Source of the DNA: UBA5072 sp041737175
Lineage (GTDB): Bacteria > Bacteroidota > Bacteroidia > Bacteroidales > UBA10428
Length of the DNA stretch: 64,000 nucleotides
Direction: 5' to 3'
Assembly: GCA_041737175.1 (NCBI GenBank)
Contig: JBGSSF010000021.1
Span: 62,001 to 126,000 of the forward strand
Below, in pieces: positions 33,929-42,016 of the stretch (position 1 is the stretch's first letter; every line of letters begins with the position of its first letter). The position numbers were made by a program, and so were the translations under genes. The notes beneath the pieces are model-generated. The model worked only from the letters and a program-made list of their open reading frames with translations. It did not search any database and was not told the origin of the DNA.

Positions 33929-34613
33929 TTTTACCGCCTTTTCTGAAAGCATAAATGATTCCGATTTCGTTTTTAAGAAAGTAACTGACGATCAACGCCG
34001 TTATAATTCCTTCGACAATGCCAAAAAGCAGGAGATGTTCAATGGCCATGGCTGGTATGGCAATGCTGAGATCGTAGGGGCAATACAGGGCTTTCCCGTC
34101 ACTGGTAGAGGCTATCATAGGCTGTATGCCCAATTCAGTTGCAGTAAGTAATGCCGTAAAGACCAGGCCGATGTACCCCGAAATAAAAGCAGCGATATAC
34201 ACCCGAACTTTTTTGGCAGGATTATGGCTGAGGATCTTAAACAGGTAATAGGCTACAAACGGCATGAATACGGCCATATTAAAGCAATTGGCGCCGATTG
34301 CCGTTATTCCGCCGTCGCCAAAAACAAGAGCCTGAATGATCAGGGCTACAGATACTGCAATGGTGGCGGCCCACGGACCGAACAGGATCGCAATTACCGC
34401 AGATCCGACAGCATGGCCTGTAGTACCCCCCGGCACCGGCAGGTTGAACATCATGATGATGAATGCGAATGCGGCAGCCATACCCAGGTAAGGAATATTC
34501 CTGGCAGAAACTTCATTTTTCACTTTTCTGACAGCAACGGCAGCAGTTGCTACAAAAACGCCAATCAGCGGAATGTAGGTTTGCGGGCTTAGATATCCGT
34601 CGGGAATATGCAT
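33915..34613 (-). CDS. cbiM: Cobalt/nickel ECF transporter substrate-binding subunit CbiM
   Basis: 232 aa beginning MHIPDGYLSPQT, the diagnostic N-terminus whose His2 and amino group chelate Co2+ or Ni2+ in the membrane. Six or seven helices follow, with LPVPGGTTGHAVGSA and NCFNMAVFMPFVAYY typical of the family. Sequence does not separate Co from Ni. First gene of the transporter set and 62 nt downstream of the nucleoside hydrolase-FmdE fusion on the same strand. Confidence 0.93.
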   Translation of the reverse strand: MHIPDGYLSPQTYIPLIGVFVATAAVAVRKVKNEVSARNIPYLGMAAAFAFIIMMFNLPVPGGTTGHAVGSAVIAILFGPWAATIAVSVALIIQALVFGDGGITAIGANCFNMAVFMPFVAYYLFKILSHNPAKKVRVYIAAFISGYIGLVFTALLTATELGIQPMIASTSDGKALYCPYDLSIAIPAMAIEHLLLFGIVEGIITALIVSYFLKNEIGIIYAFRKGGKNENQ

Positions 34614-34675
34614 GGGAGTTGTAGGTTGTGGTTGTTGTGTTTGTTGTGGTTGTTGTGAGTGTTACCGAATACTGA
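34614..34675 (-). other. CA-rich low-complexity leader before cbiM
   Basis: On the minus strand the gap is almost all C and A with CAA/CAACCA runs, and has no G-rich Shine-Dalgarno. At its upstream end lie four 7-mers (plus strand GAATACT, GATTACT, GAATACC, GGATACC) that run over the stop codon of the preceding gene. This could be a translational enhancer-like unstructured leader or simple slippage repeat. Confidence 0.5.
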
Positions 34676-36148
34676 TTACTGAATACCGGATACCGCTACC
34701 TCTTCAATATCAAAGATCACATCCCGGTCCCACTCCAGCCAGTATTTCAGCGCATTCCGCCGAACCAGCTTCCAGTATCCGTCATCCATGAGTCCGAATT
34801 TCACGATCCCTTCCCTGATATCGGCATCCACTCTTGTTAGGTATTCCTTTTTGAGGCTTATCCGCACAGAACGGCCTTTGCAGGTAAAAACAGCCGATGG
34901 CCGGGCGATGCTGTCGGAAGCCAGGCGAATGGTTCCCATTCCCAGTGTCGCGCCGGTACTGACCTGTATGCCATCGTTCATACAGCTGTACGGAGGTCTG
35001 CTTCCTGCAGATGTAACCACTTTAAGCTCATCAGGTCCGACGCCGAACAGCTCCCTGGCTTTGATGCCCATTTTGGCGCCAACGATCGAGAATACGCCCA
35101 GGTGTCCGTGAAACTCATCCGTCATGACATTGGCCTTCCACTCGTCATAACCATACCGCGCAATGGCTGAATCTACGATCGGGCGGACATCATAGTTGAA
35201 CATCTCGCGCTGATCGGGAAACCTGTTGAATACCACGTTATGTTCAGAAACATAGCTGCCCGACATCATATCCGAAATGGCTTCCCGGACCCCCTGAACA
35301 TTGAAATCCCGGTTATACCTGACTTTCACTTTTTGCGGCATGGTATTGATATCGAACAATTCGGGATTGGTTAAATAAAGGGCTACCAGGTCGTCACACA
35401 ATCGGAAATGATTCTGGTTTAGTCTTTCAATGACCGCAGATTGACCGTAAACATGGTTAATGACGGAAGCAAGCTGGGTATCCGACTTTCTGCCAATGGC
35501 AACCAGGGAAGCATCAAAAAAGGCTTGTTCTTTATCCAGGTTCGATATGACATCCATTCTGATGCCGGATGTAAAAACCCGGTCGGCGCTGGCCTTGTCA
35601 CACTCGTAATTAAATCCCTGCATGGGTTGAACAGATTCGTTGTACCAGATGACCCGTTCAATATTTGACAAAATGCTCTGATCCATGGTAATCAGACGGG
35701 CTACATGGGTCAGGGGTCCAAGACAAACGAGTGCAATTCTTTCGCCGGCATTTTTAAGCTTTTCCGAAAGACAGTCCACGGCATTCTGGTCGGCAGTCCC
35801 ATTGCCACTTTGATCACTCCAGCTGACATGTCTGTTCAATTCACGCCAGGGCGGATTGACTGATTTCAACTCTTCACCTGCAGCAATGCTGATGCTGTCG
35901 CGATTGAACGCCCGAAGAAGGGACCTGACTTTCAGGATTCCTTCGGCAGGAGGCAACGAACCATCTGACAAAACAATGGCTTCGATGATAATCTCAGGAC
36001 GCGACAGGAGCATGCTGATGGCGCGCATATCATCCATGCCGCAGTCTGTGTCAATAATGACCCTGTGATGCTGTTTGACGGGTAATGGTTGTGTTTTTGC
36101 TCCGGCGCCTGAAATGAAAAACAACAGAACACAAATGAAGACTCTCAT
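34676..36148 (-). CDS. Secreted nucleoside hydrolase-like domain fused to FmdE-like domain
   Basis: 490 aa with a signal peptide (MRVFICVLLFFISGAGAK). Residues about 27-330 are an inosine/uridine nucleoside hydrolase-like domain with the calcium-binding DTDCGMDD (33-40), VCLGPLTHVA (141-150) and CDDLVALY (251-258). Residues about 345-480 are an FmdE-like domain: EFHGHLGVFSIVGAKMG (345-361) and SCMNDGIQVSTGATLGMG (388-405); the usual Cys after FHGHL is Gly, while Cys389 is kept. FmdE domains bind zinc or other cofactors. The fusion sits immediately upstream of cbiM on the same strand, so a link to metal or cobamide handling is possible but inferred. Confidence 0.8.
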   Translation of the reverse strand: MRVFICVLLFFISGAGAKTQPLPVKQHHRVIIDTDCGMDDMRAISMLLSRPEIIIEAIVLSDGSLPPAEGILKVRSLLRAFNRDSISIAAGEELKSVNPPWRELNRHVSWSDQSGNGTADQNAVDCLSEKLKNAGERIALVCLGPLTHVARLITMDQSILSNIERVIWYNESVQPMQGFNYECDKASADRVFTSGIRMDVISNLDKEQAFFDASLVAIGRKSDTQLASVINHVYGQSAVIERLNQNHFRLCDDLVALYLTNPELFDINTMPQKVKVRYNRDFNVQGVREAISDMMSGSYVSEHNVVFNRFPDQREMFNYDVRPIVDSAIARYGYDEWKANVMTDEFHGHLGVFSIVGAKMGIKARELFGVGPDELKVVTSAGSRPPYSCMNDGIQVSTGATLGMGTIRLASDSIARPSAVFTCKGRSVRISLKKEYLTRVDADIREGIVKFGLMDDGYWKLVRRNALKYWLEWDRDVIFDIEEVAVSGIQ

Positions 36149-36182
36149 ACCTTGATGTGTTACGAATAATTAAAACGTGTCA

Positions 36183-36190
36183 CAAAGATA
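36183..36190 (-). promoter_or_regulatory. Possible -7 box (TATCTTTG)
   Basis: TATCTTTG on the minus strand matches TAnnTTTG and lies 34 nt before the ATG of the nucleoside hydrolase-FmdE gene, so it could serve this gene and the cbi genes. No -33 partner at normal spacing. Confidence 0.4.
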
Positions 36191-36288
36191 AAAATATAAC
36201 CCTGATTTTAATCCATGAATCATTCAATATGAAATTTTTAACTTAGCATAATAAACGCAGAGAAAAGTTATACAAGCAATTCATCTCC

Positions 36289-36579
36289 ATGAAACCCCAG
36301 ACATCTTCCCAGGCAGGTACATTCGAATCAAGTGATGTGATATTCCTGATCGAACCGCTGCCCGAAAAATCCGGCAGGAAAATTGAACTCTTCTCTACCG
36401 TGCTGCATCAGTACGGGGAGAGTTTTAAAAAAACTGTAGTAGAAATGCTGGATCAGTATGAAATGACAGACGTTCATCTGATTGCCAGGGATAAAGGGGC
36501 TTTGGAGCCGACCATCAAAGCCCGGCTGGAAACAGCCATAAAACGGTCATTGGGCATACACGAAGGAACGGTAATTTAA
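36289..36579 (+). CDS. citD: Citrate lyase acyl carrier protein (gamma subunit) CitD
   Basis: 96 aa. The N-terminal GTFESSD contains the serine (14 or 15) that carries the triphosphoribosyl-dephospho-CoA prosthetic group, and the C-terminal DKGALEPTIKARLETA matches the CitD signature. It carries the acetyl/citryl thioester between CitF and CitE. First gene of citDEF-XG-C; 13 nt before citE. Confidence 0.93.
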   Translation: MKPQTSSQAGTFESSDVIFLIEPLPEKSGRKIELFSTVLHQYGESFKKTVVEMLDQYEMTDVHLIARDKGALEPTIKARLETAIKRSLGIHEGTVI

Positions 36580-36592
36580 CAAGCCGCCATTT

Positions 36593-37477
36593 ATGAAGAA
36601 ATTCAAGAAACGTCGTTCCATGCTTTATATTCCCGGAAACAATCCGGCCATGATCCAGCAGGGAGGTGTTTACGGAGCCGACAGCGTACTGTTGGATCTG
36701 GAAGATTCCGTGGCCCTTAATCAGAAGGATTCCGCCCGCATCCTCGTCAGAAATATGATTAAGTCAATCGATTTTTACGATACGGAAGTATGTGTCAGGG
36801 TCAATCACCTGAGCACTCCTTTCGGATTGGCTGATCTGGAAGAAATAGTTCCCTTGCAGCCCTCTGCCATCCGGTATCCGAAAACCGAATCCGCTGAAGA
36901 AGTTGGCAACCTGCTCCAGATCATTGAAAAAATTGAGGACCGTCATGGCTTGCAGCACACCACGATGACCGTGCATGCTATGATTGAAACCGCCATGGGA
37001 GTTCAGAACGTTTTCGAGATAGCCAGCAAATTCACCCGTATTGATGCCATTACAGTAGGAGGTCAGGATCTGACAGCTGATATGAACATTATTTACACTC
37101 CGGACGGTGCCGGCATTGATTTTGCCCGCAAGCGGATTGTGATGGCTGCCAAGGCCAGTCATATTGATATACTGGATACGGTTTTCCCCGATGTGAATGA
37201 TGAGGAAGGTTTAAGGAGAGAAACCGAATATGCAAAAAAAATAGGATTCACGGGGAAAGCCGTGATTAATCCCCGGCAGATCGATATCATTCACGAGGTA
37301 TTTACTCCGACCGAAGAAGAGATCCGCAAAGCATACCGTATTGTGAAAGAATTCCGGGCAAATGCAGCTGCCGGAATAGGTGTTTTCGCCATTGACGGGA
37401 AAATGATCGATGCTCCGGTGGTTCACAGGGCGGAGTATATCCTGAAACTTGCCAATATTGAGATAGCACAAAACTAA
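36593..37477 (+). CDS. citE: Citrate lyase beta subunit (citryl-ACP lyase) CitE
   Basis: 294 aa TIM-barrel of the HpcH/HpaI-CitE family: RRSMLYIPGNNPAMI at the N-terminus, LLDLEDSVALNQKD with the metal-binding acidic residues, MIETAMGVQNVFEIA and TVGGQDLTADM. It cleaves citryl-ACP to acetyl-ACP and oxaloacetate. Closely spaced after citD and 7 nt before citF. Confidence 0.95.
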   Translation: MKKFKKRRSMLYIPGNNPAMIQQGGVYGADSVLLDLEDSVALNQKDSARILVRNMIKSIDFYDTEVCVRVNHLSTPFGLADLEEIVPLQPSAIRYPKTESAEEVGNLLQIIEKIEDRHGLQHTTMTVHAMIETAMGVQNVFEIASKFTRIDAITVGGQDLTADMNIIYTPDGAGIDFARKRIVMAAKASHIDILDTVFPDVNDEEGLRRETEYAKKIGFTGKAVINPRQIDIIHEVFTPTEEEIRKAYRIVKEFRANAAAGIGVFAIDGKMIDAPVVHRAEYILKLANIEIAQN

Positions 37478-37484
37478 TTGCATT

Positions 37485-39059
37485 ATGTTAAACAGCCTGG
37501 GACGCGAAATTCCCGAATTTATACAAGGAATTGGCACATTGGAGCCCTTTCAGGGCGCATGGACAAAACTCCGCAAAGGATGGATGGACGAACCCACCAT
37601 TCCGGCTCCAAATAAAGCCTACCTTCCCCATCAGAATAAACTCTGCAATTCGCTGGAAGAGGCCATTGAGAGAAGCGGACCGCATAATGGTATGACGGTT
37701 TCGTTTCACCACCACCTGCGGAACGGTGACATAATCCTGGTGAAGACACTTGCCATCCTCCACAATATGGGAATACGGGATATTACGCTGGCTTCTTCCT
37801 CGTTGATCGAATGTCATGATCCGATTTTTCCATTTTTATGCGACGGTACTATTACCAGGATCTATTCCTCGGGAATTCGAAGTCAACTTGGCCGGGCCAT
37901 TGCCATGGGGGCACTTGACATTCCGGTTGTCATCCAGTCTCACGGAGGACGTGTGCGCGGTATCCACACCGGTAAGGTACAGATTGATCTCGCTGTTATT
38001 GCAGCTTCTGCTGCCGATTGCGAGGGAAATGCCACCGGGGCAAGTGGCAAATCAGCATTCGGTTCAATAGGCTATGCGGTAATCGATGTCCGGTACGCCA
38101 AACAGGTTGTTGTTGTTACCGATAACCTGGTGGATTATCCCTGTATACCGCTGTCCATTACGCAAAACTTCATTGACCATGTTGTGGTTGTCGATTCCAT
38201 TGGTGATGCCACCAAAATTGCCACCGGCACCACCCGTATTACCAATTCACCCATGGATTTGCGTATTGCTAAACTGGCAGCCGAGGTTATCGAAAATTCC
38301 GGATTCTTTGTGCCCGGCTTTTCCTTCCAGGTGGGAGCCGGTGGGGCATCCCTGGCGGTGGCTAAATTCATCCGTGAAAAAATGAAAACGCGAGATATCA
38401 AAGGAAGCTTCTTGCTGGGAGGGATTACCTCGTATTGCGTGGATATGCTCAACGACGGACTATTTGAGACAATCTTCGATGTACAGTCTTTCGATGCCAC
38501 GGTCAGCAATTCGCTGCTCAACAACCGCAGGCATATTGAAATACCAGCTGCACTGTATGCCAATCCATTCAATTGCGGTTGCATTACCAATAAACTGGAT
38601 GTGGTTGTACTGGGGGCCCTTGAAATTGACGTTGATTTTAATGTGAACGTCATCACAGGTTCTGAAGGGTACGTCCGTGGCGCATCCGGCGGTCATTCGG
38701 ATACTGCTTCAGGCGCGAAACTTACAGTAGTTGCCTGCCCATCCTTCCGTGGCAGGATTCCCATTATTAAAAAGCGTGTTCACACCGTCGTAACTCCCGG
38801 TGAAACTGTGCATGTGTTGGTTACGGAACGAGGCATCGCTGTGAATCCTGCCTTTAAGGAACTGGAGGAAAACCTTCGAAAGGCAGGTTTAAACATTAAA
38901 GACATACATGATCTCGAAATTGAAGTGGACAAAATTACGGGAGTACCCGATCCGCTTGAATATACCGATAAAATTGTAGGAGTTGTTGAGTATCGTGATG
39001 GCACGGTGATCGACGTGATCCATCAGCTTTTGGAGAAAAGTGATTATAAATTATATTAA
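37485..39059 (+). CDS. citF: Citrate lyase alpha subunit (citrate:acetyl-ACP transferase) CitF
   Basis: 524 aa, the family length. N-terminal NSLGREIPEFIQGIG is typical of CitF, followed by the two Rossmann-like CoA-transferase halves (FHHHLRNGD; VQSHGGRVRGIHTGKVQIDLAV; ITGSEGYVRGASGGHSDTASG). It exchanges acetyl for citryl on the carrier protein. The downstream gene starts inside its last 20 nt. Confidence 0.95.
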   Translation: MLNSLGREIPEFIQGIGTLEPFQGAWTKLRKGWMDEPTIPAPNKAYLPHQNKLCNSLEEAIERSGPHNGMTVSFHHHLRNGDIILVKTLAILHNMGIRDITLASSSLIECHDPIFPFLCDGTITRIYSSGIRSQLGRAIAMGALDIPVVIQSHGGRVRGIHTGKVQIDLAVIAASAADCEGNATGASGKSAFGSIGYAVIDVRYAKQVVVVTDNLVDYPCIPLSITQNFIDHVVVVDSIGDATKIATGTTRITNSPMDLRIAKLAAEVIENSGFFVPGFSFQVGAGGASLAVAKFIREKMKTRDIKGSFLLGGITSYCVDMLNDGLFETIFDVQSFDATVSNSLLNNRRHIEIPAALYANPFNCGCITNKLDVVVLGALEIDVDFNVNVITGSEGYVRGASGGHSDTASGAKLTVVACPSFRGRIPIIKKRVHTVVTPGETVHVLVTERGIAVNPAFKELEENLRKAGLNIKDIHDLEIEVDKITGVPDPLEYTDKIVGVVEYRDGTVIDVIHQLLEKSDYKLY

Positions 39060-40410
39060 AGTCATCGAACCTCTGCAGTCATTATTAGCCTCCCGGGATG
39101 AAAGGGCCGGTCTTAGAAAAAAGATCGCCCTGGCGAAAATACCATCTGTCAGTTTGAGCCTTAATGTTCCCGGATTTCCTAAAAGCAATGCGACTACACA
39201 GAAATTCTTCGAAATATGCCTGAAGGATCTGAAATATTTTCTTCAGGCAAACCGTATTCCGGCAGACCCTGACAGGGCCATCTCCCAAACAGATGTCGCA
39301 GGCGAATTTTTCATAGCTCCTTTTTCAGTTGCACACACACCGGTGACTGAAATCAAGCAGCTGTGCGAAACCTTTGAAGAACAACATCCCCTTGGCAGAT
39401 TCCTGGATGTGGATATAACAGACAACGCGGGCAATCCGGTTTCATCCGGTAAGGCAAAACCCTGTTTCTTCTGCCTGCAATACCCTGCCGTGGTATGCAG
39501 GCGTGAAAAAACACATGATCCTGACGAACTGAGAGAATTTATGTTTTCGAAAATGTCGGCGTTTTGTCTTCAGCATCGTGAAAATGAGTTTTGCAGGCAT
39601 CTTTCCTCACTCGCCCTCAAAGCCATTCTGTATGAAATTTCGCTGACACCAAAACCCGGACTGGTTGACAAAATCAGCAACGGCTGCCATCATGATATGA
39701 ACTATACTACTTTCCTGGATTCTTCGGTGGCGATCGCAGCCTATTTTACTGACCTGGTCCATGCTGGTTTTTCTTTCAATCAAACCTATCTTTCCAGGGC
39801 CCTGCCCGTAATCCGTAACCTGGGTTTGCGAATGGAAACCGACATGTTTGCCGGTACACAAAACGTGAATACGCAAAAAGGGCTCATTTTCCTCATGGGA
39901 ATCTCCCTGTTTGCGTGTGGATATATGTTTTCGGTCCAGGAACATTTTGAGAGTGAACGGTTTCGAGAAATTGTCAAACAGATATGCAGGGATTTAACCG
40001 GCAAAGAGCTGGCGCAGCATGATCTGATGGATAAAACACATGGTGAAACAGTTTACAGCCGGTATGCTGCTCCGGGAGCCAGGGGGGAGGCAGAAAAAGG
40101 TTTTCCGATGGTTTTCGAATTTGGACTCCCCGAATTGCTCAAATGCAAAGAATTGACCGATGAAGCCATGCAACGGGCTTTCCTGTCCATTGCCGCCAAC
40201 AACCCGGATACCAATATCATCTGGCGTCGAAACCCGGAGGTATTGGAAAAATTCAAAACATTGGCTAACTATGCTTTACAGCAATATAATCCGGAGAACT
40301 TTGTCAAATTGATGAATTACTGTGTGGACGAGAATATTTCCCCGGGAGGTTCTGCAGACCTCCTGGCAGTGACCCTGTTTATATATTTCCAGATTAAATC
40401 GGGGCGTTAA
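39040..40410 (+). CDS. citXG: Fused apo-citrate-lyase phosphoribosyl-dephospho-CoA transferase/prosthetic-group synthase CitXG
   Basis: 456 aa. Residues about 1-180 are CitX-like (GRFLDVDITDNAGNPVSSG, then PCFFCLQYPAVVCRREKTH, the Cys/His-rich CitX motif). Residues about 185-456 are CitG-like (EISLTPKPGLVDKISNGCHH, then GLIFLMG and TPGARGE-like APGARGEAEKGFP). CitG builds the triphosphoribosyl-dephospho-CoA group and CitX attaches it to CitD. The start is GTG within the citF 3' end, giving a 20-nt overlap; translational coupling is likely. CitX-CitG fusions are known in other bacteria. Confidence 0.9.
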   Translation: MIINYIKVIEPLQSLLASRDERAGLRKKIALAKIPSVSLSLNVPGFPKSNATTQKFFEICLKDLKYFLQANRIPADPDRAISQTDVAGEFFIAPFSVAHTPVTEIKQLCETFEEQHPLGRFLDVDITDNAGNPVSSGKAKPCFFCLQYPAVVCRREKTHDPDELREFMFSKMSAFCLQHRENEFCRHLSSLALKAILYEISLTPKPGLVDKISNGCHHDMNYTTFLDSSVAIAAYFTDLVHAGFSFNQTYLSRALPVIRNLGLRMETDMFAGTQNVNTQKGLIFLMGISLFACGYMFSVQEHFESERFREIVKQICRDLTGKELAQHDLMDKTHGETVYSRYAAPGARGEAEKGFPMVFEFGLPELLKCKELTDEAMQRAFLSIAANNPDTNIIWRRNPEVLEKFKTLANYALQQYNPENFVKLMNYCVDENISPGGSADLLAVTLFIYFQIKSGR

Positions 40411-40440
40411 CATGAATCATGTAGTAAAAATCCTGTATAT

Positions 40441-41526
40441 ATGAATTTTGAAGATACAGATTTCCGGCAGGAAGCCATCGACCTCGAAAATCCGTTCGAT
40501 GTTAAGCTGGTAAAGGATTTCCTTTTGCAGCTCGGCTTTGAATTTGATCCTTCGGAAGTGGAATGCACCATGATTGTTTACAATCTGAAAGGTGAACTGG
40601 TCGGAACGGGGTCTCACCAGGGAAGAATTTTAAAATACGTTGCCGTTGCGCCTAAATTTCGTGACACAACTGCTTTTGCCCTGGTTGTAACTTATCTGAC
40701 TGAAAAACTACTGAAAATCTATAAACATACCTTTGTCTTTACGCGTCCCGAAAACGCAGTGCGCTTCCGCGGTCTGGGATACACTGAAATTGCCACCGCA
40801 GAACCCCTCTTTACCGTTCTTGAATTCGGTTTTGAATCCATACGCACCTATCAGAAATACCTGAAAACATTAATTGTACCTGCTGAAACATCAGAAATTG
40901 CGTCCATTGTGGTCAATTGCAATCCATTTACCAACGGTCACAAATTCCTGATCGAAAAAGCCGCTTCGGAAAATGAGATTGTCTATCTTTTTGTGGTGGA
41001 GGAAGAAAGATCGGTCTTTTCTTTCGCAGTTCGCTGGGAATTGATCCGGAAAGGAATTGAACATCTTTCGAATGTTGTGATGATCAAGGGCGGCATGTAT
41101 GTTGTTTCAGGTGCCATTTTCCCTTCCTACTTCCTCAAATGTGAAACCGCCGATGACATCATGCATAAGCAGGCTGACCTTGATGTGACCGTATTTGCCA
41201 GGTACGTGGTGCCCGTAATGAAGATCCGGAAGCGCTATGTGGGTACAGAGACATACTGTGCAACCACAGCAGCCTATAATGAAAGCATGAAAGCCATTTT
41301 GCCGGGTCATGGGGTTCAGGTGATCGAAGTGGAACGCAAGGCCATTGATTCCGGAAATGACGGGCCTCCCAAAACCATCAGCGCATCGAAAGTCCGGCAG
41401 GCGATTAAGGAAGACCGGCTCAAGGATGTGCTTGATTTCCTGCCCGATTCCACGCGGGAATTCCTCATGTCGGATGATTCGCTTGCAATCCGGTCAAAGA
41501 TCAAAACGGGTCAGGGTAGACATTGA
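40441..41526 (+). CDS. citC: [Citrate (pro-3S)-lyase] ligase CitC
   Basis: 361 aa. N-terminal GNAT-like half (residues about 1-135), then a nucleotidyltransferase domain with NCNPFTNGHKFLIEKA and the late ISASKVRQAIKED motif. It acetylates the thiol form of the citrate lyase carrier protein using acetate and ATP, turning the enzyme on. Last gene of the cit operon. No citrate transporter, oxaloacetate decarboxylase or CitAB sensor is present in the window. Confidence 0.93.
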   Translation: MNFEDTDFRQEAIDLENPFDVKLVKDFLLQLGFEFDPSEVECTMIVYNLKGELVGTGSHQGRILKYVAVAPKFRDTTAFALVVTYLTEKLLKIYKHTFVFTRPENAVRFRGLGYTEIATAEPLFTVLEFGFESIRTYQKYLKTLIVPAETSEIASIVVNCNPFTNGHKFLIEKAASENEIVYLFVVEEERSVFSFAVRWELIRKGIEHLSNVVMIKGGMYVVSGAIFPSYFLKCETADDIMHKQADLDVTVFARYVVPVMKIRKRYVGTETYCATTAAYNESMKAILPGHGVQVIEVERKAIDSGNDGPPKTISASKVRQAIKEDRLKDVLDFLPDSTREFLMSDDSLAIRSKIKTGQGRH

Positions 41527-41560
41527 TGCGGCCTTGTAATTCCCAACTGCTCCGGCTTGC

Positions 41561-41953
41561 CTAGATCTTATTGGCTATAAAATAGGTAATAACCGAAACA
41601 GAAGCTGCCAAAACACTTCCCCAGATCAAATCAACCACTGTTACCAGCAAAGGCCAATCCCTGATCGTGGCAAGGTTGGTCAGATCGTAGGTAGCATAAG
41701 TTATGAAACCAAAGAATGCCCCGAACAATAAGGCATGCAACCAGGAATGCTTGACAACGGCCGGACTAATCACAAAAACTATCAGGCCTGCGATAAAAAA
41801 CAAATAAAAGACAATAGCTGCAAACCAGTTAACATCCGTTTTCATCAGAAAACCAATCTGTTTCTGATAGAAATTCTTTGCTACCAAAACGAGCCACACC
41901 ATGTCTATCACAAAAAAAGTTGGTAAGGCAATTAGATACAGTTTTACAAACAT
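41561..41953 (-). CDS. DUF2177-family membrane protein
   Basis: 130 aa from the ATG at 41953 (15 upstream residues in frame lack membrane character). Four predicted helices and the family segments FVIDMVWLVLVAKNFYQKQIG, LLFGAFFGFITYATYDLTNLATI and WPLLVTVVDLIWGSVLA identify DUF2177. Function unknown. Lies alone between the cit operon (convergent) and the sensor kinase gene. Confidence 0.83.
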   Translation of the reverse strand: MFVKLYLIALPTFFVIDMVWLVLVAKNFYQKQIGFLMKTDVNWFAAIVFYLFFIAGLIVFVISPAVVKHSWLHALLFGAFFGFITYATYDLTNLATIRDWPLLVTVVDLIWGSVLAASVSVITYFIANKI

Positions 41954-42016
41954 ATTTGTAATTATTAATGATTCCCATGTACTATTGACCGGATCCAAAA
42001 TACAATTGGTTCCTGA

